This document shows, piece after piece, positions 8,288 through 15,889 of a stretch of DNA of 17,261 nt; the stretch's first letter is position 1; every line of letters starts with the position of its first letter. This stretch comes from an uncultured Hippea sp. GTDB taxonomy: Bacteria; Campylobacterota_A; Desulfurellia; JAADFJ01. The notes below the pieces were generated by a model. The model had not been told where the DNA came from, made no database searches, and worked only from the letters and a program-made list of their open reading frames with translations. Both the position numbers and the translations under genes were made by a program. The stretch covers positions 1 through 17,261 of the forward strand of contig CAJVZA010000041.1 in NCBI GenBank assembly GCA_913009315.1, in the 5' to 3' direction.

Positions 8288-8330
8288 GGTATAAGGTATA
8301 TTAGTATTGTTTTAATGTATTTGAAATTTA

Positions 8331-8456
8331 TCCCGCTTTTAGGCGGGAGACGGCTTTGCGCAGGAGCGGTTGCGGCTGATTCAAACAATATTGACGGTGG
8401 TCTGCACAGAGAAGGCCGTCTTGCATTGACTGCCTGCAGCACTAACCGTGCAGGCA
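8331..8456 (+). ncRNA. Candidate structured leader or small RNA, unassigned
   Basis: Three inverted repeats lie end to end. First, TCCCGC (8331-8336) pairs with GCGGGA (8343-8348). Second, AGACGGCTTT (8348-8357) pairs with AAGGCCGTCT (8412-8421) over ten positions with one G-T wobble, with GCAG/CTGC pairing continuing inside (8360-8363 with 8402-8405). Third, TGCCTGCA (8431-8438) pairs perfectly with TGCAGGCA (8449-8456). The block is more GC-rich than its surroundings and precedes the operon ribosome site at 8521. It matches none of the common motifs I checked by eye (SRP RNA, RNase P, tmRNA, TPP, cobalamin, c-di-GMP, fluoride, guanidine). A 63-codon frame (8315-8506) crosses it but has no ribosome site and no recognisable family. 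Direction is assumed from the downstream operon. Confidence 0.35.
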
Positions 8457-8500
8457 ACATGGCGGCATACCTCTTGGTTTTGATCGAAAGGCTATTTAAC

Positions 8501-8520
8501 GCGTAAGGCAGGTTATTAAA
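8501..8520 (+). repeat. Copy 1 of a short near-repeat bracketing the plus operon
   Basis: The 20 bases GCGTAAGGCAGGTTATTAAA lie immediately before the AAGGAG of the PHP gene. They recur at 13605-13623 with one substitution and one missing base, directly after the ftsH stop. Confidence 0.35.
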
Positions 8521-8528
8521 AAGGAGAT
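8521..8528 (+). promoter_or_regulatory. Ribosome site fixing a GTG start
   Basis: AAGGAGAT ends five bases before the GTG at 8534 and fixes the start of the PHP-domain gene. The first encoded motif (DFHTHT) begins at residue 3, so no upstream start is needed. Confidence 0.75.
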
Positions 8529-8533
8529 AATTT

Positions 8534-9184
8534 GTGATAGATTTTCACACGCACACATTCAATAGTGACGGGGAACTTCTGATTTCGGAGCTTGCGAGGC
8601 GCTCGTCAGTTGTCGGATATGAGGCAGTTGCAATAACGGATCATTGCGATTTTTCCAATGTAGAGGAACTGATCAGCTCAACACTGAAAGTAAAATCTTA
8701 TATTGAAAAATATTATGGAATTATTCTCTTGGCCGGAGTTGAAATTACTCATGTTCCGCCGGAGGCAATAGCTGATCTTACCGGAGCGGCGCGTTCTCTC
8801 GGTGCTGAAATTGTTATTGTTCACGGTGAAACGATTGTTGAGCCTGTGGCAAAAGGAACCAATCGCGCAGCGATAGAAGCCGGTGTTGATATTTTGGCTC
8901 ATCCAGGCTTGATAAGCAGGGCAAATGTAATGCTTGCAAAAGAAAAAGGCGTTGCTCTCGAAATAACTTCGCGCAGGGGACACAGCTTAACAAACGGCCA
9001 TGTGGCAAAACTGGCAACCGAATGCGGCGCCAGACTAATTATCGATTCGGATAGTCACACTGTTTCAGATCTGCTGACGCTCGAAGCGGCAAAAGAGGTT
9101 TTATTGGGTGCCGCTTTATCTGAAAGTCAGGCGGAGATTGTCTTTAATAACAATAGAGAGCTTTTGAGAGAGGTGATAAAATGA
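8534..9184 (+). CDS. PHP-domain metal-dependent phosphoesterase
   Basis: 216-residue cytoplasmic PHP-family protein, of the type annotated as histidinol-phosphatase-like. Metal-binding motifs run in the usual order: H5 and H7 (DFHTHT) with D12 (SDGE), D36/H37 (TDHCD), E70 (GVEI), H97 (VHGE), H123 (AHPG), and D173/H175 (SDSH). This is a complete PHP trinuclear-type site. The sequence is shorter than HisK-type histidinol phosphatases, and no histidine-synthesis gene is nearby, so a general phosphomonoester or nucleotide hydrolase is equally possible. The start is a GTG at 8534, fixed by a strong AAGGAGAT six bases upstream. The next gene begins inside its stop codon (ATGA at 9181). It is first in the operon with the lipoprotein, DegP and FtsH genes, and follows the structured leader. 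Confidence 0.88.
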   Translation: MIDFHTHTFNSDGELLISELARRSSVVGYEAVAITDHCDFSNVEELISSTLKVKSYIEKYYGIILLAGVEITHVPPEAIADLTGAARSLGAEIVIVHGETIVEPVAKGTNRAAIEAGVDILAHPGLISRANVMLAKEKGVALEITSRRGHSLTNGHVAKLATECGARLIIDSDSHTVSDLLTLEAAKEVLLGAALSESQAEIVFNNNRELLREVIK

Positions 9185-10344
9185 AGCGGATGATAATAGG
9201 GTTTTTTCTTTTTGCTGCATTATCGGGCTGCGCAAAAGAACAGCATTTTAATATTTCCAATATCGGCAAAAAAATACAGAACAGTACTGTTCTCGCCGGT
9301 AATTTAATAGAAAAGGGAACATCAAACTGGTATAATAAGAGATTCAGTCCACCGCTTATGATAAACAAATCTTATAGCATAGGCAGGTTATCAAAACAGA
9401 ATATAACGGTCTATGGAAATAATCTTTATATTGGAGATGAAGATGGATGGTTATATAAGATAGCTGCACAGAACGGTAAGATTATAAAATTGCTGAAGGT
9501 TGATCATGGAATCGGATTCTCCGGATGCATATCCGAAGGGACACTTTATTTTTCAGATATAGATAGAAATATATACTCATATAACATTGATAAAGGCAGT
9601 CTAACTAAACATCAGACGGGTGCTCCTGTTTACTCGGCTCCGACTTGCTCCAAAGGAAAGGCGTATTTTCTTGACAGTAATCAGACGCTTTATGCAGTCG
9701 ATAAAAGCACTATTTTGTGGAATAATCATTTTCTGAATGCTCGAATAGAAATGAAGGGAGAAGCATCTCCGGTTATAAACGGCCGAAATCTTATTGTTGC
9801 AACAGATGACGGATTTCTTTATAAAATAAGAAATGGCAATGTTATCCAATCTGTGGAGGCAAATCCTGCAGTCGAGGATCCGGATACGGCAAAAGATATC
9901 GATTCGCGTCCGGCCGTTGATATTTTGGGGAATATATATATAACAACAGTAAACGGTATTGTTGCATCTTTTGATAAAAATTTTCATTTTTTATGGAAGA
10001 AGGTGAGTGTTCCTGCTGCGGCCGATCTGATTTTAAGTCCGAATGAATTGATTGTTTCAGATCTTGACGGTAATATCTCTTCGTACGATACGGATACCGG
10101 AAATTTATTATGGAAAGTAAATATCAGCAAAAAACCACTGATCGGATCAGCCGTTATGCTTGACAAAACCATATATCAACCTACTTTGAATGGCTACCTA
10201 TATGCAATATCGGAGAATGGGAGGATATTATGGAGAGAAATGATAGACGGTTCTGGTTTTGCATCAAAACCGGTTTTTTATGATGGATTCCTTTATCTTT
10301 CGGCGCGCAGTGGTAGAATATATAGAATGAAATCGACTAAGTAG
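9181..10344 (+). CDS. BamB-like eight-bladed beta-propeller lipoprotein
   Basis: 387 residues with a short signal segment and lipobox LSGC (lipidated C17). The rest is built from PQQ-like beta-propeller repeats. I count eight blade cores, each with a pattern like LYIGDEDGWLYKI: near 82-94, 121-135, 160-173, 203-216, 251-265, 289-303, 330-343 and 370-382. Several end in a tryptophan (ILW, FLWKK, LLWKV, ILWRE). Length, lipobox and blade number resemble BamB, the lipoprotein that helps the BAM complex insert outer-membrane proteins. No bamA, and no der (its frequent partner elsewhere), is seen here, so the name stays tentative. It overlaps the PHP gene by four bases and lies 17 bases before the DegP gene. 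That placement with a periplasmic protease supports an envelope-assembly role. PQQ binding itself is not implied. Confidence 0.72.
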   Translation: MKRMIIGFFLFAALSGCAKEQHFNISNIGKKIQNSTVLAGNLIEKGTSNWYNKRFSPPLMINKSYSIGRLSKQNITVYGNNLYIGDEDGWLYKIAAQNGKIIKLLKVDHGIGFSGCISEGTLYFSDIDRNIYSYNIDKGSLTKHQTGAPVYSAPTCSKGKAYFLDSNQTLYAVDKSTILWNNHFLNARIEMKGEASPVINGRNLIVATDDGFLYKIRNGNVIQSVEANPAVEDPDTAKDIDSRPAVDILGNIYITTVNGIVASFDKNFHFLWKKVSVPAAADLILSPNELIVSDLDGNISSYDTDTGNLLWKVNISKKPLIGSAVMLDKTIYQPTLNGYLYAISENGRILWREMIDGSGFASKPVFYDGFLYLSARSGRIYRMKSTK

Positions 10345-10361
10345 ATGACAGGAGGCATAGT

Positions 10362-11759
10362 TTGAAGAAATTTTTAGCAATTATTTTTATAAGCTTGTTT
10401 ATGATCGGATCAACATCGAATGCTTCGGTGCTTCCATGGAAAAATAAAACGAGATTAACCTTTCAGCAAATCAGTAAACAGGATTTGAAGGCTGTTGTTA
10501 ACATAAGCATTTCGCATACTGTTGTTAACAGACAGTACGGCAAATTTCATCAGTTTTTTGGTCAGAATGACCCATTCGAACGTTTTTTCGGTCAGTTTCT
10601 CAGAAACTTTCCCAATATGCCGCGTAAATATATTGAACGTTCCCTGGGATCAGGCTTTATAATAACTAAGAACGGGTATATTTTGACAAACAATCATGTG
10701 ATAGCCAAGGCAGATAAGATAAAAGTAACTTTGCCCGATGGAAGGGTTTTTAAGGGCAAAGTTATCGGCGCTGATAAAAAAACCGATATTGCGCTTGTAA
10801 AAATCGATGCAAACAATCTCCCAACTATAAAATTAGGTGATTCATCCAAAGTTCAGATTGGAGACAGCGTGCTTGCAATCGGAAATCCTTTCGGTCTCAA
10901 CGGTACCGTAACCTCAGGAATAATAAGCGCGGAAGGTCGGGTTATCGGAGACGGTCCGTACGATAATTTTCTTCAGACGGATGCAGCGATTAACCCCGGC
11001 AATTCAGGAGGTCCCCTTGTAAATATTTATGGAGAAGCAATTGGTATTAATACAGCTATCATAGCTTCGGGGCAGGGCATTGGTTTTGCCATTCCAATAA
11101 ATATAGCAAAAAATCTTTTGCCGCAGCTCAGATCGGGACATATCAACAGAGGTTATCTCGGTGTATATATGCAATCGGTTACCTTAGATATAAAAAAAGC
11201 GTTTCATCTGAAAAATACCAATGGTGTGCTTGTTTCGGATGTGCTTAAAGGAACCCCTGCACAGAAGGCCGGAATTAAGCGGGGTGATGTTATTATAAAA
11301 GTTAACGGCAGCACAATAAAAGGTCCCACCGGTTTAGCTATAAAAATCGGTTCTTATAAGCCCGGAACGGTAGTAAATATAACCCTCATCAGAAACGGAA
11401 CCACCATAGAAAAAAGTGCAAAACTTTCTAAGACTGTTTCGCAGATTGTCAAAAATAAAGAGCGCTCTGCCTTAAATAAAAAGCTCGGTATAAGTGTCTC
11501 TCCAATTACCCCCGGCTTAAAAGCAAGATACAGACTCAAAGATTCAACAGGAGTCGTTATTGAAGCAGTTAATCCGGGTTCACTTGCATCTGAGGCGGGA
11601 CTTGCTCCGGGAGATGTTATTCTGGAGATAGATAGAAATCAGATCAAAGATATGAACGATTATAGAAGAGTCTTAAAGTCGGCTATGAAAAAGACCCCTA
11701 TTCTTTTGCTGATTCATCGCGGAAGAGCAACGATCTATATTACGATTGATTTAGGCTGA
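10362..11759 (+). CDS. degP: DegP/HtrA-family periplasmic serine protease (Do)
   Basis: 465-residue exported protease/chaperone that degrades or holds misfolded envelope proteins. A signal peptide covers about 1-21 (cleavage near SNA). The trypsin-like domain carries the full catalytic triad: H112 (TNNHV), D142 (KKTDIALVKI) and S215 (NPGNSGGPL). A Q/F-rich stretch at about 60-85 corresponds to the LA-loop region. Two PDZ domains follow, about 264-358 (RGYLGVYM, GVLVSDVLKGTPAQKAGI) and 374-462 (GVVIEAVNPGSLASEAGL). This protease-PDZ-PDZ layout is that of DegP/DegQ. The sequence does not separate them, so the symbol is by family only. The start is a TTG at 10362, chosen because AGGAGG lies five bases upstream and the signal peptide begins there. 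The stop overlaps the ftsH ATG by one base. Confidence 0.93.
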   Translation: MKKFLAIIFISLFMIGSTSNASVLPWKNKTRLTFQQISKQDLKAVVNISISHTVVNRQYGKFHQFFGQNDPFERFFGQFLRNFPNMPRKYIERSLGSGFIITKNGYILTNNHVIAKADKIKVTLPDGRVFKGKVIGADKKTDIALVKIDANNLPTIKLGDSSKVQIGDSVLAIGNPFGLNGTVTSGIISAEGRVIGDGPYDNFLQTDAAINPGNSGGPLVNIYGEAIGINTAIIASGQGIGFAIPINIAKNLLPQLRSGHINRGYLGVYMQSVTLDIKKAFHLKNTNGVLVSDVLKGTPAQKAGIKRGDVIIKVNGSTIKGPTGLAIKIGSYKPGTVVNITLIRNGTTIEKSAKLSKTVSQIVKNKERSALNKKLGISVSPITPGLKARYRLKDSTGVVIEAVNPGSLASEAGLAPGDVILEIDRNQIKDMNDYRRVLKSAMKKTPILLLIHRGRATIYITIDLG

Positions 11760-13603
11760 TGAATAAAAATCTACCCAAATTCGATCCTCCCAAAAAACTT
11801 CAACTTTTTTTGTGGTATGCGATTGCTGCTATTATTCTTATTTATATATATCAATCGTTTGCAAAATTTCCTTCTGAAACCATCAGCTACAGCAGATTTA
11901 TCCAGCTTGTTAAGGCTAATAAAGTAAAGAAGGTATCCATAGGTAGAAGTTATATAAAAGGAAGCTATGCAGTTGATGGCAAGAATTCTCTATTTTCAGT
12001 CATAAAGGTGGAAGATAAGAATCTTGTCAATCTTCTGCTTAAGCACGGAGTCGAAGTAGATGGCGTTATTTCGTCAGATTGGCTTAATAACCTCATATTT
12101 GGGTGGATATTACCGTTCGGCATTCTATTCTTTGTTTGGTATATGCTGAGCCGTAGAATGAAAAATTCGAGTACCAGTATATTTGGTTTTGGAAAAGGAA
12201 GATTCAGGATTTATACGAATCAGAGGCCCGAAACAACATTCAACGATGTGGCAGGAGAAAAAGAGGCAAAAGAGGAGACGAGCGAGGTTGTTGAATTTCT
12301 GAAAGATCCTCAGAGATTTAAGCGTCTTGGCGGAAGAATACCTAAGGGTGTGCTGCTTGTCGGGCCTCCGGGAACAGGTAAGACTTTATTGGCGAGAGCT
12401 GTTGCCGGTGAGGCAAGAGTGCCCTTTATTAGTATATCGGGCTCTGAGTTTGTAGAGATGTTTGTTGGTGTGGGTGCGTCAAGGGTAAGAGATCTTTTTG
12501 AAACTGCTAAAAAAATGGCTCCCTGTATCGTTTTTATCGATGAAATAGATACTATAGGTAAAAGCAGGGCAATAAGTTCCGTTACAGGCGGAAACGATGA
12601 GAGAGAACAGACGCTAAATCAACTGTTGGCAGAAATGGATGGATTTGATTCCAGCGGAGGAGTCATTATTCTTGCGGCAACCAACAGACCGGAGATACTG
12701 GATCCGGCGTTACTAAGACCGGGACGTTTTGACAGGCAAATTTTGGTTGATAAGCCTGATTTGGATGGTAGAGAAGAAATTTTCGAAGTCCATCTGAAAA
12801 AGATAAAGCTTGCCGGCGAGGTTGACTCAAGAAGGCTTGCTCAGCAGACGGTCGGACTTTCAGGAGCGGATATTGCAAATGTTACTAATGAAGCGGCACT
12901 TTTGGCAGGCAGAGAAAATGCAAGCGATGTCAAGATGAAGCATCTTGAAGAGGCTATTGAACGTCAGCAGGTTGGACTCGAGAGGAAAAGCAGACGAATA
13001 AATGTTAATGAAAAAAAGATTATTGCATACCATGAAACAGGTCACGCAATAGTGGCTGAGATGGTCAAATTTTCTGAACCTGTTCAGAAAATCTCTATCA
13101 TACCAAGAGGTCTTGCTGCATTGGGATACACGTCTCAGCGACCGCTTGAAGACAGATATCTTATGAGAAAGGATGAGATAATGGATAAGATTGCTATGCT
13201 TTTCGGAGGCAGAGTTGCTGAGGAGATAATATTTGATGATGTATCTACCGGAGCTCAAAACGATCTTGCAAGGGCAACCGATATGGCTAAATCACTGGTT
13301 ACAAGGCTTGGAATGGATGATACGGTGGGACCTATAATATTTGATGACATTCAAAAATTTCCATTAAGAACTCCCTATTCTTCTGCTTACAGCGACATAA
13401 GCGAAGAAACGAAAAAGATTATAGAGAAAAGTGTTCAGAAGATACTATCCGAAGCGCGATCTAAAGCCAGAAAAATACTTGAAGAGAATCGAGATGAATT
13501 GGAGCAAGTTGCAAAACTTCTTATGGAGAAAGAAACCTTAAGCGGAGACGACTTAAGAGATATACTCAATAAAAAGAAGGAAGAAAAAGAAACGACTGTT
13601 TAG
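11759..13603 (+). CDS. ftsH: ATP-dependent zinc metalloprotease FtsH
   Basis: 614-residue inner-membrane AAA+ protease that extracts and degrades membrane and some cytoplasmic proteins. Two membrane segments (about 15-34 and 111-130) flank a small periplasmic domain. Walker A is GPPGTGKT (202-209), Walker B IVFIDEID (257-264), and the pore loop MFVG is at 234-237. The second region of homology ends in RPGRFDR (320-326). The zinc site is H425-E426-x2-H429 (HETGH), with D502 in the later NDL as third ligand. The usual HEAGH appears here as HETGH, a mild change that keeps the ligands. The C-terminus is a charged, Lys/Glu-rich helix. The TGATG junction at 11757-11761 couples it to DegP, so the two proteases that guard opposite sides of the inner membrane are co-expressed. 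No clear terminator follows. Confidence 0.97.
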   Translation: MNKNLPKFDPPKKLQLFLWYAIAAIILIYIYQSFAKFPSETISYSRFIQLVKANKVKKVSIGRSYIKGSYAVDGKNSLFSVIKVEDKNLVNLLLKHGVEVDGVISSDWLNNLIFGWILPFGILFFVWYMLSRRMKNSSTSIFGFGKGRFRIYTNQRPETTFNDVAGEKEAKEETSEVVEFLKDPQRFKRLGGRIPKGVLLVGPPGTGKTLLARAVAGEARVPFISISGSEFVEMFVGVGASRVRDLFETAKKMAPCIVFIDEIDTIGKSRAISSVTGGNDEREQTLNQLLAEMDGFDSSGGVIILAATNRPEILDPALLRPGRFDRQILVDKPDLDGREEIFEVHLKKIKLAGEVDSRRLAQQTVGLSGADIANVTNEAALLAGRENASDVKMKHLEEAIERQQVGLERKSRRINVNEKKIIAYHETGHAIVAEMVKFSEPVQKISIIPRGLAALGYTSQRPLEDRYLMRKDEIMDKIAMLFGGRVAEEIIFDDVSTGAQNDLARATDMAKSLVTRLGMDDTVGPIIFDDIQKFPLRTPYSSAYSDISEETKKIIEKSVQKILSEARSKARKILEENRDELEQVAKLLMEKETLSGDDLRDILNKKKEEKETTV

Positions 13604-13877
13604 TGCGTAAGGTAGTTATTAAATCTTACTCTTTCTCTATCTTCTGTGGACGCTTAATATGTTCTTATTCATCTCCCGCTGCTCCGTATCAAATAGCACT
13701 TTGATTTTGTATTGTCAAAGCCGGATTACTTGATATGTTTAGTATACGATCTCACGCTTATGATTGGCACCATCCCGGAAAACTTTACCGAATGACGGTG
13801 TGCTGCAGGGGCGGCATTTCACGAATCGAGCAGAAACAAAATGTTCCGCTGGTCCCAAGAAACCACACCACAGCATG
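13604..13877. other. Convergent intergenic region
   Basis: 274 bases between the ends of ftsH and the minus-strand membrane-protein gene. A convergent pair normally shares a terminator, but I see none with a tight GC stem and T run. The best pairings are GTAAG/CTTAC (13606-13610 with 13624-13628) and GGTGTG/CACACC (13797-13802 with 13864-13869, loop about 61). Copy 2 of the short near-repeat opens the region. The middle is more mixed in base content than other gaps and may be decayed coding sequence. Confidence 0.45.
13605..13623 (+). repeat. Copy 2 of the short near-repeat
   Basis: GCGTAAGGTAGTTATTAAA begins one base after the ftsH stop. Aligned with 8501-8520 it shows 18 identities, one C/T change and one missing G. 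The two copies lie on either side of the whole four-gene operon. Confidence 0.35.
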
Positions 13878-15113
13878 CTAAATCGTTTTTAAATGCCGGT
13901 GAACCTTTTTAAAGTTTACGGCAAATGCCCCTATGCTGAAAATAGCGGTTGCGGAGCCGATAATAATAGGAGCGGTGGTTTGCGCTATTAGACCAATAGA
14001 CACTAAAGCAATAGCTATATACCAACTGACTTCTTGATATCGCATAATTTTAGAGTCCAGCATATCGGCAAGCATAGGCACCTTTTCTTTTCCTATCAGA
14101 CTGCCATACCTGTGAAACCAGACCAGAAACGGAAAAATCTTGTAAAGTTGACCAAAGATTAAAGTACCGCAGAATCCGATAAAAAAGAGAAAACCGGCAA
14201 GCTGCCAACTCAAACCCGCAACTTTTGTTATAATCGCAGCTGCAAAGAAGAGAAATGCCGCCCTTGATGCTGAAAGAGGAATGTCAAGTCTCCTTCTCAT
14301 TCTTTTTTGATAAATCATTAAAACTTGATAGATGATTAAAACGGACGACACGATAAACAAAGATATTTCAAAAAAAACAGGTATATTGATTTTCAAAAGT
14401 TTACCGGCAACCGGCAGCCAGATAACTGCCAGCAGCAATACGGCACCTATTTTAGACGGAATCGTATTATAACCTCTGCTCAATAAGAACATTGGAAATA
14501 ACTCAAGCAATGCGCCGATAATTATAAATAAAAGCCATCCTACAGCGGCGAAATCGATATGAAAAAACAGGAGATCTTTGAAGCTGATACCAATGTTGTG
14601 ATTAAGCGAAGCTATCAAAAAATTTGCAGTAATAGCTGCGAGAACAAAATGAATAATACCGAGCACAATAAAAACGCCATTAATTTTCCAGCGTTTTATT
14701 CTAAACAGACTGATACCGATATTTACGGCAAACAATATTACTGCAAGCGTTAAAATCTCAACAAATACAGTGACCATTTTGAAATTTCCGAAGAAAAATG
14801 AGGCAATAATACCTATTGTGCCGATCAGATAGATCCAGAATTGTAATCTTGCGAGAGGATAACTGTAGATTCTGACCTCAAGAATGACAGGCGTCATCTG
14901 ATAAAGAGCGCCTATCATTACCATTGAAATAAATCCAAGTGTTGCAAAGTGAGTAGCAGCTGCGGTTCTAAACGATACGGAACCCCCAAGTATGATAGAG
15001 GGTTCCGATATCAGCAAAACAAACAACAGTGCAAGCATTAAAGCGGCAGCTATGAAATAGCGTTCAACTATGTCAAGCGGCGGCGCAAATTCTGTGGATA
15101 AATCTCCGCTCAT
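13878..15113 (-). CDS. Polytopic heme-copper-oxidase/NnrS-like membrane protein
   Basis: 411 very hydrophobic residues with about 12 predicted membrane helices by eye. Histidines sit in or beside helices: H55 (ATHFATLGF), H155 (GIIHFVLA), H185 (FFHIDFAAVGW) and H334 (FLVWFHRYG). The block THFATLGFISMVMIGALYQMTPVI and its echo HIDFAAVGWLLFIIIGALLELFPM recall the heme-binding helices of heme-copper oxidase subunit I and NnrS-type proteins. I see no copper-ligand cluster like that of a true cytochrome oxidase (no HH pair), so it is unlikely to be a complete terminal oxidase. A heme-binding or NO-related role is an inference. Its ATG overlaps the stop of the DUF2249 gene (ATGA at 15113-15110), so the two are translated together. 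Family assignment is moderate, exact function unknown. Confidence 0.6.
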   Translation of the reverse strand: MSGDLSTEFAPPLDIVERYFIAAALMLALLFVLLISEPSIILGGSVSFRTAAATHFATLGFISMVMIGALYQMTPVILEVRIYSYPLARLQFWIYLIGTIGIIASFFFGNFKMVTVFVEILTLAVILFAVNIGISLFRIKRWKINGVFIVLGIIHFVLAAITANFLIASLNHNIGISFKDLLFFHIDFAAVGWLLFIIIGALLELFPMFLLSRGYNTIPSKIGAVLLLAVIWLPVAGKLLKINIPVFFEISLFIVSSVLIIYQVLMIYQKRMRRRLDIPLSASRAAFLFFAAAIITKVAGLSWQLAGFLFFIGFCGTLIFGQLYKIFPFLVWFHRYGSLIGKEKVPMLADMLDSKIMRYQEVSWYIAIALVSIGLIAQTTAPIIIGSATAIFSIGAFAVNFKKVHRHLKTI

Positions 15114-15880
15114 TTGTGAATTTTTAGTATTATATGATCGTCTGACACTTGGTTGGTTTCAACAACGTATCCATGCTCTTCGAGCCGGGGATAAAGATGT
15201 TTGGGTCTTTTGAAATGATGAACCGTCAAAACTTCTCCTTTGGGAAGTGTTTCAAGCGCTTCAAAGATTTTTACCATCGGTTGAGGCGGCTCCAGTCCTC
15301 TGACATCAATCGTATGATTATTCGGCTGTTCTTCCTGATGCGGTTTGAATATGCTGCCGCTCTCCGGAGACTGCTGTTTGATGCCTGTGTTGAAAAAATA
15401 GATATGCCAAATACCTTCTTTTTCTTCGGAATAATGGTCAAAGCCTTTTCTTTCCAACACGGAATATAGCGGAGCGGGCTCGAAAATATTAATAAGATGC
15501 AGGATATTTCCTCCGATTCCTGAAATTGCCTTCATGATTGCACCAAACGGATCCCTGCCATGCGCTATATCGTCTCTTACATCAAGATCGATTATATCGG
15601 CCTTATCTATCCAGTCCGGCTTTTCTTTTGAAGTCGCTTTTGGAGCAAGTTCAGGATGTGCCGACAAAAATAACGGCAGAGTTCCGTTTTTCTCATTCAT
15701 TACCAACAGAAGATCCGGTGTTTCCACATCAAGAAGATCGGCTAACTCGGCAATCGTTGGATTCTTATCAAAATCAATCGAAACATTCTTTGATTCTGCT
15801 ATCTCAATAAGCGTAGATTTTGTAGTCCCGTTATCTATAAAATCTGCCAAATGACTGTTTTTATTCAAAAAATCACCCAT
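15110..15880 (-). CDS. Tandem DUF2249 (TusA-like) protein
   Basis: 256-residue soluble protein with three parts. An N-terminal helical segment (about 8-65, including PTIAELADLLDVETPDLL) resembles DUF1858/ScdA-N-like domains. A first DUF2249 domain spans about 95-163 (IIDLDVRDDIAHGRDPF ... GIWHIYFF). A second spans about 189-255 (TIDVRGLEPPQPM ... HIILKIHK). DUF2249 shares the TusA/SirA fold, but where TusA has a catalytic Cys in its CPxP motif, the second copy has EPPQP, so sulfur-carrier chemistry like TusA is not expected. DUF2249 genes are often found near NO, hemerythrin and denitrification genes, which fits the membrane protein that follows and overlaps it. A good GGAGGT precedes the ATG and overlaps the ald stop. 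The function is unknown. A regulatory or metal/heme-handling partner of the membrane protein is my inference. Confidence 0.72.
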   Translation of the reverse strand: MGDFLNKNSHLADFIDNGTTKSTLIEIAESKNVSIDFDKNPTIAELADLLDVETPDLLLVMNEKNGTLPLFLSAHPELAPKATSKEKPDWIDKADIIDLDVRDDIAHGRDPFGAIMKAISGIGGNILHLINIFEPAPLYSVLERKGFDHYSEEKEGIWHIYFFNTGIKQQSPESGSIFKPHQEEQPNNHTIDVRGLEPPQPMVKIFEALETLPKGEVLTVHHFKRPKHLYPRLEEHGYVVETNQVSDDHIILKIHK

Positions 15881-15889
15881 ATTTACCTC

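Noticed and set aside
8315-8506. 63-codon ATG frame across the structured leader
   Set aside because: No Shine-Dalgarno, no recognisable family, and the inverted repeats explain its base composition better. Kept only as an alternative reading of the leader.
9601-9987. 128-codon minus-strand frame inside the beta-propeller gene
   Set aside because: It is the antisense shadow of a well-supported lipoprotein gene and has no ribosome site or family motif.
12860-13258. 132-codon minus-strand frame inside ftsH
   Set aside because: Antisense shadow of a highly conserved gene. Its composition follows the ftsH codons.
13797-13869. GGTGTG/CACACC as a terminator between convergent operons
   Set aside because: The loop is about 61 bases and no T run follows, so it is not a credible intrinsic terminator.
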